Assembly: GCA_021779775.1 (NCBI GenBank)
Contig: JAJYAB010000107.1
Location: 1-6,327 of the forward strand
Direction: 5' to 3'
Length of the DNA stretch: 6,327 nt
Source of the DNA: Actinomycetes bacterium
Lineage (GTDB): Bacteria > Actinomycetota > Acidimicrobiia > Acidimicrobiales > UBA8190
The notes beneath the pieces were generated by a model. The model searched no databases. It saw only the letters and a list, made by a program, of their open reading frames with translations, and had not been told where the DNA came from. Positions 1 through 6,326 of the stretch are shown one piece after another. Both the position numbers and the translations under genes were made by a program. Positions within the stretch are counted from its first letter, which is position 1. Each line of letters opens with the position of its first letter.

Positions 1-721
1 CGACCTGCCCGACAAGCAGGAGCAGGTTCTGGAGCTGGATCTGAACCCGAAGCAGAAGAAGCTCTACCAGACCTACCTGGCACGCGAACGCCAGAAGGTC
101 CTCGGGCTCCTCGGCGACATGGACAAGAACCGTTTCGAGATCTTCCGGTCCCTCATGCTGCTGCGCCAGGCCAGCATCGCCATGTCGCTGGTCGACGCCA
201 AGTACGCCAAGGTGCCCTCCACGAAGCTCGACGCCCTGATGGAGATGCTCGAGACCATCGTCACCGACGGCCATCGGGTGCTGGTGTTCAGCCAGTTCAC
301 CCGCTTCCTCGGTCAAGCCCGCCAGAGGATCGACGCCGCGGGGATCGAGCACTGCTACCTCGACGGCCGCACCCGTAAACGGGCCGAGGTCATCCGGGGC
401 TTCCGCGACGGCAGCGCGCCGGTGTTCCTCATCAGCCTGAAGGCCGGCGGCTTCGGGCTCAACCTGACCGAAGCCGACTACTGCATCCTCCTCGACCCGT
501 GGTGGAACCCGGCTACCGAGGCCCAGGCCGTCGACCGCGTCCACCGGATCGGCCAGACCAAGAACGTGATGGTGTACCGGCTCGTCGCCAAGGACACCAT
601 CGAGGAAAAGGTGATGGCCCTTAAGACGAAGAAGATGGCCCTCTTCACCAACGTCCTCGACGCCGGGGGGCTGGAGTCCGGCGCCTTGACGGCGGCCGAC
701 ATCCGCGACCTGCTGAGCTGA
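1..721 (+). CDS. SNF2/SWI2-family ATP-dependent helicase, C-terminal part (5' end outside window)
   Basis: The frame is open from base 2 to a TGA at 719-721 and gives about 239 residues. The upstream part, with the Walker A and DExH motifs, lies outside the window. What is visible is the second RecA-like lobe of an SNF2-type translocase: motif IV as VLVFSQFTRFL, motif V as ISLKAGGFGLNL (431-466), the SNF2 hallmark DPWWNPATEAQAVDR (from 494) and motif VI with the arginine finger, HRIGQT (542-559). The segment after motif VI (VYRLVAKDTIEEKV) is also typical. Proteins of this class use ATP to move along duplex DNA and remodel or displace bound proteins, as RapA/HepA does with RNA polymerase. Substrate and partners cannot be read from this fragment. 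The usual start is not in the window; ATG 119 is only an internal methionine. Codons end almost only in G or C, unlike the next gene. Family assignment is firm; cellular role is open. Confidence 0.93.
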   Translation, partial: DLPDKQEQVLELDLNPKQKKLYQTYLARERQKVLGLLGDMDKNRFEIFRSLMLLRQASIAMSLVDAKYAKVPSTKLDALMEMLETIVTDGHRVLVFSQFTRFLGQARQRIDAAGIEHCYLDGRTRKRAEVIRGFRDGSAPVFLISLKAGGFGLNLTEADYCILLDPWWNPATEAQAVDRVHRIGQTKNVMVYRLVAKDTIEEKVMALKTKKMALFTNVLDAGGLESGALTAADIRDLLS

Positions 722-750
722 TCCTCGCCGGCGAGCTGATCCTCGCCGGC
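715..750 (+). repeat. 18-bp perfect tandem duplication spanning the helicase stop codon
   Basis: The unit GAGCTGATCCTCGCCGGC occurs at 715-732 and again at 733-750 without mismatch. The first copy holds the helicase TGA stop (719-721); the second repeats it out of the gene. It looks like replication slippage that duplicated the gene end. Confidence 0.9.
727..750 (+). terminator. Possible hairpin terminator after the helicase gene
   Basis: The arms GCCGGCGAG (727-735) and CTCGCCGGC (742-750) are perfectly complementary: a 9-bp GC-rich stem with a 6-nt loop, starting 5 nt after the helicase stop. The structure arises from the tandem duplication. No T-run follows, so it is not a classical intrinsic terminator. 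It could still slow or end transcription, as U-poor hairpins are thought to do in actinomycetes. Function is inferred. Confidence 0.4.
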
Positions 751-824
751 CGGGGAGCGGGCATGTGCGCCCGGAACGGCAGATCTCGCGCGTAGAGAGG
801 GAACGGCCGCTCCAGTCGGTCCCC

Positions 825-853
825 TGGCCAGGTGATCTACGATCCGCTATAAT
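825..853 (+). promoter_or_regulatory. Sigma-70-type promoter of the toxin-antitoxin pair, fitting a leaderless transcript
   Basis: A perfect TATAAT -10 box sits at 848-853. A TGGCCA (four of six matches to TTGACA) at 825-830 is exactly 17 bp upstream. The GTG start of the antitoxin at 861 lies 7 nt after the -10 box, so transcription would begin at or within a base or two of the start codon, giving a leaderless mRNA. No Shine-Dalgarno sequence is expected, and none is useful here. Two GATC tetramers (834-837 and 841-844) flank a TAC inside the spacer; this small dyad could be bound by the antitoxin's own helix-turn-helix domain, which is speculation. Confidence 0.7.
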
Positions 854-860
854 CTGTGCG

Positions 861-1370
861 GTGGGTAGCGCTGCCGTGTTGTTGCGGGACGCCAGGCGCC
901 GCGCCGGCCTGTCCCAGGCGGAGCTGGGCCGGCGGGCTGGGGTGACCCAGAGCGTGGTGAGCGCCTATGAGTCCGGTGCTCGCCAGCCGTCGGTTCCGAT
1001 GCTCGCTCGCCTGGTTGCCGCCACCGGGTTGGAGCTGGACGTGCGCCTATGCGAGGCTGCGAAGACAGGGCCGGCCAGCGGCGTTCTCGGTCAGCGGGTC
1101 CGCCGTCATCGCGTGGAGATGCAGAAGGTGCTGGCCCGCTACGGGTTGAGCAATGTCCGGGTGTTCGGCAGTGTCGCTCGGGGCGAGGAGGTTTCCGAGA
1201 GCGATGTTGATCTGCTCGTCGACGTACCCGCTGGTGTCGGTTTCGTGACTCTGGGGCGCTGCCAGGCGGAGCTCGAGCGGCTGCTCGGCGTTCGTGTCGA
1301 CCTGGTGCCCGCGGGTGACCTGAAAGCGCACGTGGCCGCCGAGGTCCTTGCCGAAGCGGTGGCGCTCTGA
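861..1370 (+). CDS. XRE helix-turn-helix / minimal nucleotidyltransferase fusion, MntA-like antitoxin
   Basis: Read from GTG 861 the product has 169 residues. Residues 6-62 form an XRE/Cro-type helix-turn-helix (LRDARRRAGLSQAELGRRAG, then VTQSVVSAYESGARQPS). Residues 75-169 form a minimal nucleotidyltransferase domain. Its active site is GSVARGEEVSESDVD (103-117), an exact GS-x10-DxD motif with Asp115 and Asp117, and a third acidic residue is likely Asp147 in VRVDLV. In studied MntA-HepT pairs the MNT enzyme neutralises the HEPN toxin by adding AMP to the tyrosine of its RNase motif; all residues needed for this are visible. The HTH probably makes the antitoxin its own repressor (inference). 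The frame stays open back to GTG 765, but the promoter lies between 765 and 861, so 861 is preferred. More codons end in T than in neighbouring genes, suggesting acquisition by transfer. Its stop overlaps the probable start of the toxin gene. Confidence 0.88.
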   Translation: MGSAAVLLRDARRRAGLSQAELGRRAGVTQSVVSAYESGARQPSVPMLARLVAATGLELDVRLCEAAKTGPASGVLGQRVRRHRVEMQKVLARYGLSNVRVFGSVARGEEVSESDVDLLVDVPAGVGFVTLGRCQAELERLLGVRVDLVPAGDLKAHVAAEVLAEAVAL

Positions 1371-1705
1371 GCCGCCGGGACCGTCAACGCCTCGACGACG
1401 TCGTAGCTGCCATAGGCGCCATCGGCGCGCATCTCGAGCGTGGCGATCTTCACGACGGGCTTGTCTTCGACGCCGTGCGGGTCCGCCTGATCGAGATCGG
1501 CGAGGCGGTCAAGGCGCTCCCCGAGGAGCTGCTGGCCAGCGAGCCAGGCCTCCCCTGGGCGCAGATCGCCGGAATGCGAGACCGCCTCGCCCACCGCTAC
1601 TTCGATAGCTCGCACGCCATTCTCGCCGCCACCGTCAGCGAAGACCTCCCTGAGCTCGAAGGTGCCGTGCGGCGCCTCCTCCAGATGGTCGACGACGACA
1701 ACTGA
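1367..1705 (+). CDS. HEPN/DUF86 ribonuclease toxin, HepT-like, probable CTG start
   Basis: The frame gives 112 residues when read from CTG 1367, which overlaps the antitoxin stop as CTGA. It has the DUF86 layout: an N-terminal helix rich in R and L (SRRDRQRLDDVVAAIGAI), then GLVFDAVRVRLIEIGEAVKAL, then the catalytic HEPN motif at residues 71-78, RDRLAHRY, an exact R-x4-H-x-Y. Such proteins are dimeric metal-independent RNases, and the tyrosine (Tyr78) is the residue that MntA enzymes AMPylate. Between the in-frame stop at 1316-1318 and the core helices there is no ATG, GTG or TTG until GTG 1475. Starting there would leave a 76-residue protein without helix 1. The CTG start gives a length and N-terminus typical of the family and a 4-nt overlap that implies translational coupling. 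An annotation pipeline may report 1475-1705 instead. The family call is firm; the start is inferred. Confidence 0.85.
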   Translation: MSRRDRQRLDDVVAAIGAIGAHLERGDLHDGLVFDAVRVRLIEIGEAVKALPEELLASEPGLPWAQIAGMRDRLAHRYFDSSHAILAATVSEDLPELEGAVRRLLQMVDDDN

Positions 1706-1794
1706 GCCGATGCGCTATGGGCCCGTAGCGACGGTAGCGGACGAGAATGCGCGTGTTCCCCTGGCAGACGTGCGCCCCGTGAGCGCCGCGACAG

Positions 1795-2139
1795 ATGGGG
1801 CAAACCGACAGCCGCCGCCCGGCGCTACACGACGACGTCGCTGTCGACATGACCAACAGCCGGGACAAGCTGATCCGCCAGGGACGCGTTCGCAGCGTGG
1901 CGTGGATGGACCGGGTCGAGCAGATCCGCGTCCGTGCGACCGTCGGCGACCGGCTCCCACCCCAAGCGCTCGAGCTGATCGTCATCACCGTCGACCAGCA
2001 GTCGCGGTCAAGCCGAGGCGTACTGGGCGAAGGGGAGCTGGCGGTTCGGGTCGGGCTCGCGGGGCAACCCAAGCACCCGCTCGCCGATGATGTTGCGCTG
2101 GATCTCGTCGCTGCCACCGGCGATGCGGATCGAAGGTGA
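1795..2139 (+). CDS. Unrecognised open frame with coding-like composition, possible gene remnant
   Basis: I do not recognise this product (114 residues from ATG 1795; an internal ATG lies at 1849). It fills most of the 302-bp stretch 1706-2007 that holds no identifiable gene. From 1795 to about 2004 roughly 89% of codons end in G or C. By hand count of 1849-2007, GC is near 72%, 43% and 91% at positions 1, 2 and 3, which is the usual profile of a real gene in a GC-rich genome. The region includes DKLIRQGRVRSVAWMDRVEQ and LPPQALELIVITVD. After 2007, where the frame runs antisense to the acyl-CoA dehydrogenase gene, third-position GC falls to about 69% and the signal is lost. No good ribosome-binding site precedes either ATG. 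It may be the 5' part of a gene truncated when the two neighbouring blocks were joined, or chance. No terminator was found between the convergent blocks. Confidence 0.25.
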   Translation: MGQTDSRRPALHDDVAVDMTNSRDKLIRQGRVRSVAWMDRVEQIRVRATVGDRLPPQALELIVITVDQQSRSSRGVLGEGELAVRVGLAGQPKHPLADDVALDLVAATGDADRR

Positions 2140-3237
2140 CGCCAGGAAGCTGAGCTGCCAGGCGCCGCCGGCGGGCGCCGAACCGTTGAGCATCGCGCCG
2201 TTCGGACCTTGGATCCCCAGGCTCAGATCACCGACCCGCTTCAGCAGCTGGCCCATGGCCAGCTTAATGATCGAGCCCTCGGGCCCGGGGACTTCCCCGC
2301 GCCCGAGGGCGGTCAGGGTCCGGAAGCGGAGGTACCGGATGAGCTCGACCCGGATGTAGACGTCGGCCAGCTGCTGGCGGACGAGGGGGTCCGTGCTCGC
2401 CGCTCCGGTGCCACGCGACATGCCTCGCGCCAGCTCGATCAGCCAGGCAGGGTCGATGCCCATGCCGCCGCCGCCGATCATCATGCGCTCGTTCATCAAG
2501 GTGGTCTGGGTCACGGCCCAGCCGCCGTTCAGCTCCCCCAGGAGGTTCTCTGCCGGGATCGGCACTTCGTCGAGGAAGACCTCACAGAAATGCGCGTCGC
2601 CCGTCATCTGGCGGAGCGGCCGGACGTCGATCCCCGGCGTCCCCATGTCGACGAGGAAGTAGGAGATCCCACGGTGCTTCGGCTGGTCCGGGTCGGTCCG
2701 CACCGGCATGATCCCCCAGCCGGAGTACTGGGCCCCGGAGTTCCAGACTTTCTGGCCGCTGACGACCCACGTGTCGCCGTCCCGCACCGCCCGGGTGCGC
2801 ATGCCGGCCAGGTCCGACCCCGCACCGGGTTCCGAGAACAGCTGGCACCACACCTCCTCGCCGCGGAGCATCGGACCGAGGAAGCGCCGCTTCTGCTCGC
2901 CGGTGCCGTGGGCGATGATGGTCGGACCGGCAAGGCCCATGCCGACCATGAAGATCGAGGTCGGCAGGTCGTAGGGCGCCGCCTCCTCCTCGAAGATCAC
3001 CTGCTCGAGGACCGTGCCGCCGCGCCCACCGTACTCCTTCGGCCAGGTGATGGCGGTCAGGCGGGCGTCGGCGAGCAGCTGCTGGAAACGTCTGGCTTCG
3101 GGCAGGTCGGCGGCGCCCCGGCTCGTGAACATCGCCCTCGGCCCGTCGGTGCGGGCCGCGAGCGGGGCGTTCCGCCCGAGCCACGCCCTCGCCTCCTTCC
3201 TGAATGCCGCTTCCGCTGGCGAGTCTTCGAAGTCCAT
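2008..3237 (-). CDS. Acyl-CoA dehydrogenase family flavoprotein
   Basis: This 409-residue protein has full family length. It has the N-terminal helical domain (residues 1-128), the beta domain with the FAD/substrate signature QLFSEPGAGSDLAGM (132-146) and VVSGQKVWNSGA (158-169), and the C-terminal helical domain ending with GGSDEIQRNIIGERVLG (374-390). Such enzymes bind FAD, act as cytoplasmic homotetramers (or heterotetramers for some FadE proteins) and desaturate acyl-CoA thioesters at the alpha-beta bond, passing electrons to an electron-transfer flavoprotein. At the position where medium-chain enzymes carry the catalytic Glu (the EGT motif) this protein has Gly. Glu250, in NERMMIGGG, aligns in pattern with the alternative base of isovaleryl-CoA dehydrogenase and is the likely catalytic residue. 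The ATG at 3237 has AGAAGGGGG upstream (3247-3255), a good ribosome-binding site. The gene follows the monooxygenase by 84 bp on the same strand and is probably cotranscribed. Substrate is unknown; branched, steroid-like or long-chain acyl-CoA are all possible. Confidence 0.93.
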   Translation of the reverse strand: MDFEDSPAEAAFRKEARAWLGRNAPLAARTDGPRAMFTSRGAADLPEARRFQQLLADARLTAITWPKEYGGRGGTVLEQVIFEEEAAPYDLPTSIFMVGMGLAGPTIIAHGTGEQKRRFLGPMLRGEEVWCQLFSEPGAGSDLAGMRTRAVRDGDTWVVSGQKVWNSGAQYSGWGIMPVRTDPDQPKHRGISYFLVDMGTPGIDVRPLRQMTGDAHFCEVFLDEVPIPAENLLGELNGGWAVTQTTLMNERMMIGGGGMGIDPAWLIELARGMSRGTGAASTDPLVRQQLADVYIRVELIRYLRFRTLTALGRGEVPGPEGSIIKLAMGQLLKRVGDLSLGIQGPNGAMLNGSAPAGGAWQLSFLASPSIRIAGGSDEIQRNIIGERVLGLPREPDPNRQLPFAQYASA

Positions 3238-3261
3238 GGGCGTCTACCCCCTTCTGGCGGC

Positions 3262-3286
3262 GTGCCGCTCACGCCACCGGCGGCAC
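3262..3286 (-). other. Hairpin in the gap between monooxygenase and acyl-CoA dehydrogenase genes
   Basis: GTGCCGC (3262-3268) and GCGGCAC (3280-3286) form a perfect 7-bp stem with an 11-nt loop inside the 84-bp gap. No T-run follows on the minus strand. It could be a partial terminator or a processing or stability element between the two genes. With GC this high, chance is also possible. Confidence 0.3.
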
Positions 3287-3321
3287 CGTACCGTCTCGCT
3301 GTCGTCCGGTCGCACCTGCCG

Positions 3322-4068
3322 TCAACGGAACTCGAGGCCTTCGAAGTCTCCAGAGGACAACCAGTCCTTCAGGTACTGGAAGTAGGCGACGGGACCGCTG
3401 GGATAGGCGAGGAGCAGCTCGCTGCCCAGTCCTCCTGCCTGGCCCTCGTTGTTGTAGTACCCGGGGGTGCAGTCCGCGGACCCGACGATCCCGCCGAGCC
3501 CGCCGAGCCCGGACCCGTTGTGCAGCAGATCCATCCACTGGTCCTCGCCGGCCTTGGTGACCTCGACCTCGCTGTAGCCACCTTTCACGGCGTGGTTGAC
3601 GACGGCGGCGATGGCGCGCCCGGCCTCGGTGAAGTTGTGGGGGACGTTGGAGATGAGGTTGGCGGCATGAGTGAGCTGCACGATGAAAAGGTTGGGGAAG
3701 CCGTGCACGTGGATGCCGTGCCTGGTCTTCATCGCGTCGGACCAGTACTCCGACAGCTTCAGGCCGCCGCGCCCCGTGACGTCGTAGCCGGAGCGATGGG
3801 TGAACGACGTGCCGACCTCGAACCCCGTGGCGAAGATGATGCAGTCCAGCTCGTACTCCTTGCCGGCGACCACCACCCCGTTCTTGGTGATGCGCTCGAC
3901 GCCCTTGCCGTCGGTGTCCACGAGCGTGACGCCCGGCTCGTTGTAGGACTGCAGGTACTCGTCGTGGAAGCACGGGCGCTTGCAGAGCTGCCGGTACCAG
4001 GCCTTCAGCTTCTGCGCCGTCTCCGGGTCCTCCACGATCGAGTCGACGCGAGCCCGGATCTCCTCCAT
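3322..4068 (-). CDS. Baeyer-Villiger monooxygenase, C-terminal part after an in-frame amber codon
   Basis: This 248-residue frame (ATG 4068 to TGA 3324-3322) is in exact register with the upstream frame that ends at TAG 4074-4072; only that stop and one AAG codon separate them. It supplies the rest of a class B flavin monooxygenase: MEEIRARVDSIVEDPETAQK, the conserved KRPCFHDEYL, DCIIFATGFEVG (ATGF at residues 80-83 here, about 442-445 of the whole protein) and a long C-terminal tail ending in GLEFR. These elements complete the FAD domain and the substrate pocket. Alone this part lacks both dinucleotide-binding motifs, so it should not be catalytic. Independent translation from ATG 4068 is possible by reinitiation, but only a poor AGAAG lies directly upstream. 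The two parts together give 610 residues, matching the roughly 600-residue, N-terminally extended Baeyer-Villiger enzymes. The most economical view is one gene with a nonsense mutation or base-call error. Confidence 0.85.
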   Translation of the reverse strand: MEEIRARVDSIVEDPETAQKLKAWYRQLCKRPCFHDEYLQSYNEPGVTLVDTDGKGVERITKNGVVVAGKEYELDCIIFATGFEVGTSFTHRSGYDVTGRGGLKLSEYWSDAMKTRHGIHVHGFPNLFIVQLTHAANLISNVPHNFTEAGRAIAAVVNHAVKGGYSEVEVTKAGEDQWMDLLHNGSGLGGLGGIVGSADCTPGYYNNEGQAGGLGSELLLAYPSGPVAYFQYLKDWLSSGDFEGLEFR

Positions 4069-4071
4069 CTT

Positions 4072-5154
<1,083 letters not shown>

Positions 5155-5199
5155 GCCGGTGCTCCAATCATCTTTTCCACTCTTGCCGGGCCTTCTCCG

Positions 5200-5234
5200 A
5201 CAACGTGTGGTACATCGTAACAACGTGTGGTACA
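5200..5234 (-). promoter_or_regulatory. Two 15-bp direct repeats phased at 20 bp upstream of the monooxygenase gene (likely operator)
   Basis: ACAACGTGTGGTACA occurs perfectly at 5200-5214 and 5220-5234, in the 158-bp gap between valS and the monooxygenase. The start-to-start distance of 20 bp is close to two helical turns, so a protein bound at both would sit on one face of the DNA. The following 5-bp stretches (TCGTA, GCGCA) are also partly alike. A possible -10 (TACGAT, minus strand, 5220-5215) lies between the copies. This arrangement fits a regulator-binding site controlling the monooxygenase/dehydrogenase unit; the regulator is not in the window. Confidence 0.55.
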
Positions 5235-5239
5235 GCGCA

Positions 5240-5249
5240 ACAGATCTGT
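5240..5249. promoter_or_regulatory. 10-bp palindrome ACAGATCTGT next to the phased repeats
   Basis: This perfect palindrome starts 5 bp after the second 15-bp repeat, in the same control region. It may be a second binding site or part of the same operator. Short palindromes occur by chance, so support rests on its location only. Confidence 0.3.
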
Positions 5250-5283
5250 CACACCGTATGTGGCTCGTGGCGGTGTGTCGAAC

Positions 5284-5304
5284 CGGACGCCCCCCACCCG
5301 TCCG
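5284..5304 (-). terminator. Weak hairpin downstream of valS
   Basis: CGGACG (5284-5289) pairs with CGTCCG (5299-5304), giving a 6-bp stem with a 9-nt loop that begins 8 nt after the valS stop. The loop is G-rich on the transcribed strand and no T-run follows. It is a possible site for ending valS transcription before the monooxygenase promoter. Confidence 0.3.
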
Positions 5305-5312
5305 CGACTTCG

Positions 5313-6326
5313 CTAGACCCCAGCGGTGTCGTCGGCCAGCTCCACCTGAACCTGCCACTCCCCGGGTTGGGTGACCACCCCCGCGCCACCGCCGGCGAGG
5401 CCCCCGGCATCGGCGATGTCGCCGGCGGCTGCCACTACGTGGGCGAGGCGGGCTTCGGGGCCGGTGACCGTCACCTGGGTGACAGGCCAGCGCATCGATC
5501 GTCTGGCCGACGTCTTCGCCCGCCGGATCACCCCGAGCACCTCGGCGGCGGTGTCGAGGACGGCGGTGTCGAGGACGGCGGTGTCGGCCGCCTCGGGTCC
5601 GCCGCCGGCAGTGGTGGAGGCCGCGAGCCCGAGATCCGCCTGCTCCGGCCACGGAGCCCGGTGCACCGACCCTTCGTGCCACCAGGACCACACCTCTTCG
5701 GTGACGAACACGAGGAACGGCGCCAGCAGCCGGAGCTGCACCGACAGGGCGGCGGCCAGCGCGCCACGGGCCGACGCCGGGCCGGGCTCGGCCGGGTCCT
5801 CGTAGGCGCGGCCCTTCACCAGCTCGAGGTAGTCGTCGCAAAACGGCCAGAAGAACGCCTCGGTCCGCTCCAACGCCCGGGCGTAGTCGAGGTTCTCGAA
5901 CGCCGCCGTCGCCTCGGCGACCACTGCCCCCAACCCGGCCAGCATGGCCCGGTCGATCGGCTCGGTCACCGCGTCGACGCTCGGCACCGCACCGTCACCC
6001 AGCCGTGACAAGACAAAGCGTGAGGCGTTCAGCACCTTAATGGCCAGTCGGCGCCCCACCTTCATCTGGCCTTCGTCGACCGCCGTGTCGACCCCCGGGC
6101 GCCCCGATGCCGCCCAGTACCGCACGGCATCCGGCCCGTGCGTGTCGAGCAGCGGCATCGGCGTCACCACATTGCCCTTCGATTTCGACATCTTCTTCCG
6201 GTCCGGGTCGAGCACCCACCCCGAGATGGCTGCATCGGTCCAGGGCAGGCACCCGTGCTCGAGCTGCGCGCGCAGCACGGTGGAGAACAGCCACGTGCGG
6301 ATGATGTCGTGGGCCTGGGGGCGGAG
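5313..6326 (-). CDS. valS: Valine--tRNA ligase, C-terminal part (5' end outside window)
   Basis: The frame is open from the right edge (first full codon 6326-6324) to TAG 5315-5313, 337 residues. It begins with LRPQAHDIIRTWLFST and continues through DAAISGWVLDPDRKK to the KMSKS loop (6194-6180, followed by KGNVV), which closes over ATP during amino-acid activation. Then come the helical anticodon-binding domain (for example KVLNASRFVLSRLGD and FLVFVTEEVWSWWHEGSVH) and a short C-terminal domain. The enzyme charges tRNA-Val with valine in the cytoplasm; the HIGH motif and editing domain lie outside the window. The C-terminus ends at QVQVELADDTAGV without the long coiled-coil arm found in many bacterial ValS, so this looks like a short-form enzyme. 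The pattern fits ValS better than IleS or LeuS. A 15-bp tandem repeat lies in a linker before the last domain. The gene is essential housekeeping and separate from the monooxygenase unit 158 bp downstream. Confidence 0.93.
   Translation of the reverse strand, partial: LRPQAHDIIRTWLFSTVLRAQLEHGCLPWTDAAISGWVLDPDRKKMSKSKGNVVTPMPLLDTHGPDAVRYWAASGRPGVDTAVDEGQMKVGRRLAIKVLNASRFVLSRLGDGAVPSVDAVTEPIDRAMLAGLGAVVAEATAAFENLDYARALERTEAFFWPFCDDYLELVKGRAYEDPAEPGPASARGALAAALSVQLRLLAPFLVFVTEEVWSWWHEGSVHRAPWPEQADLGLAASTTAGGGPEAADTAVLDTAVLDTAAEVLGVIRRAKTSARRSMRWPVTQVTVTGPEARLAHVVAAAGDIADAGGLAGGGAGVVTQPGEWQVQVELADDTAGV
5551..5580 (-). repeat. 15-bp in-frame tandem repeat inside valS
   Basis: GTGTCGAGGACGGCG occurs twice in a row (5551-5565, 5566-5580), with a partial third start GTGTCG at 5581-5586. 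In the protein it encodes TAVLD twice, in a low-complexity linker (STTAGGGPEAADTAVLDTAVL) between the WWHEGSVH helix and the IRRAKTSAR helix. The unit length keeps the frame, so the change is probably tolerated and may vary between strains. Confidence 0.85.

Noticed and set aside
765..860. N-terminal extension of the antitoxin from GTG 765
   Set aside because: This segment contains the promoter and its residues do not resemble the XRE family, whose homology begins just after GTG 861.
1139..1615. Minus-strand 158-residue frame opposite the toxin-antitoxin genes
   Set aside because: It is the shadow of two recognised genes; the serine-, threonine- and alanine-rich product shows no motif.
1..1705. 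Helicase and HEPN-MNT genes as one new defence operon
   Set aside because: A hairpin and a strong separate promoter lie between them, codon use differs, and the helicase fragment has no feature specific to a defence system. Adjacency alone is not enough.
3238..3321. Separate promoter for the acyl-CoA dehydrogenase gene
   Set aside because: No convincing -10/-35 pair is seen in this 84-bp GC-rich gap; only a hairpin and a ribosome-binding site are visible.
5155..5841. Upstream extension of the monooxygenase frame through the control region and valS
   Set aside because: The extension is arginine- and glycine-rich, overlaps valS out of frame and crosses the operator repeats. ATG 5154 has a GGAG at good distance and the family-typical N-terminus.
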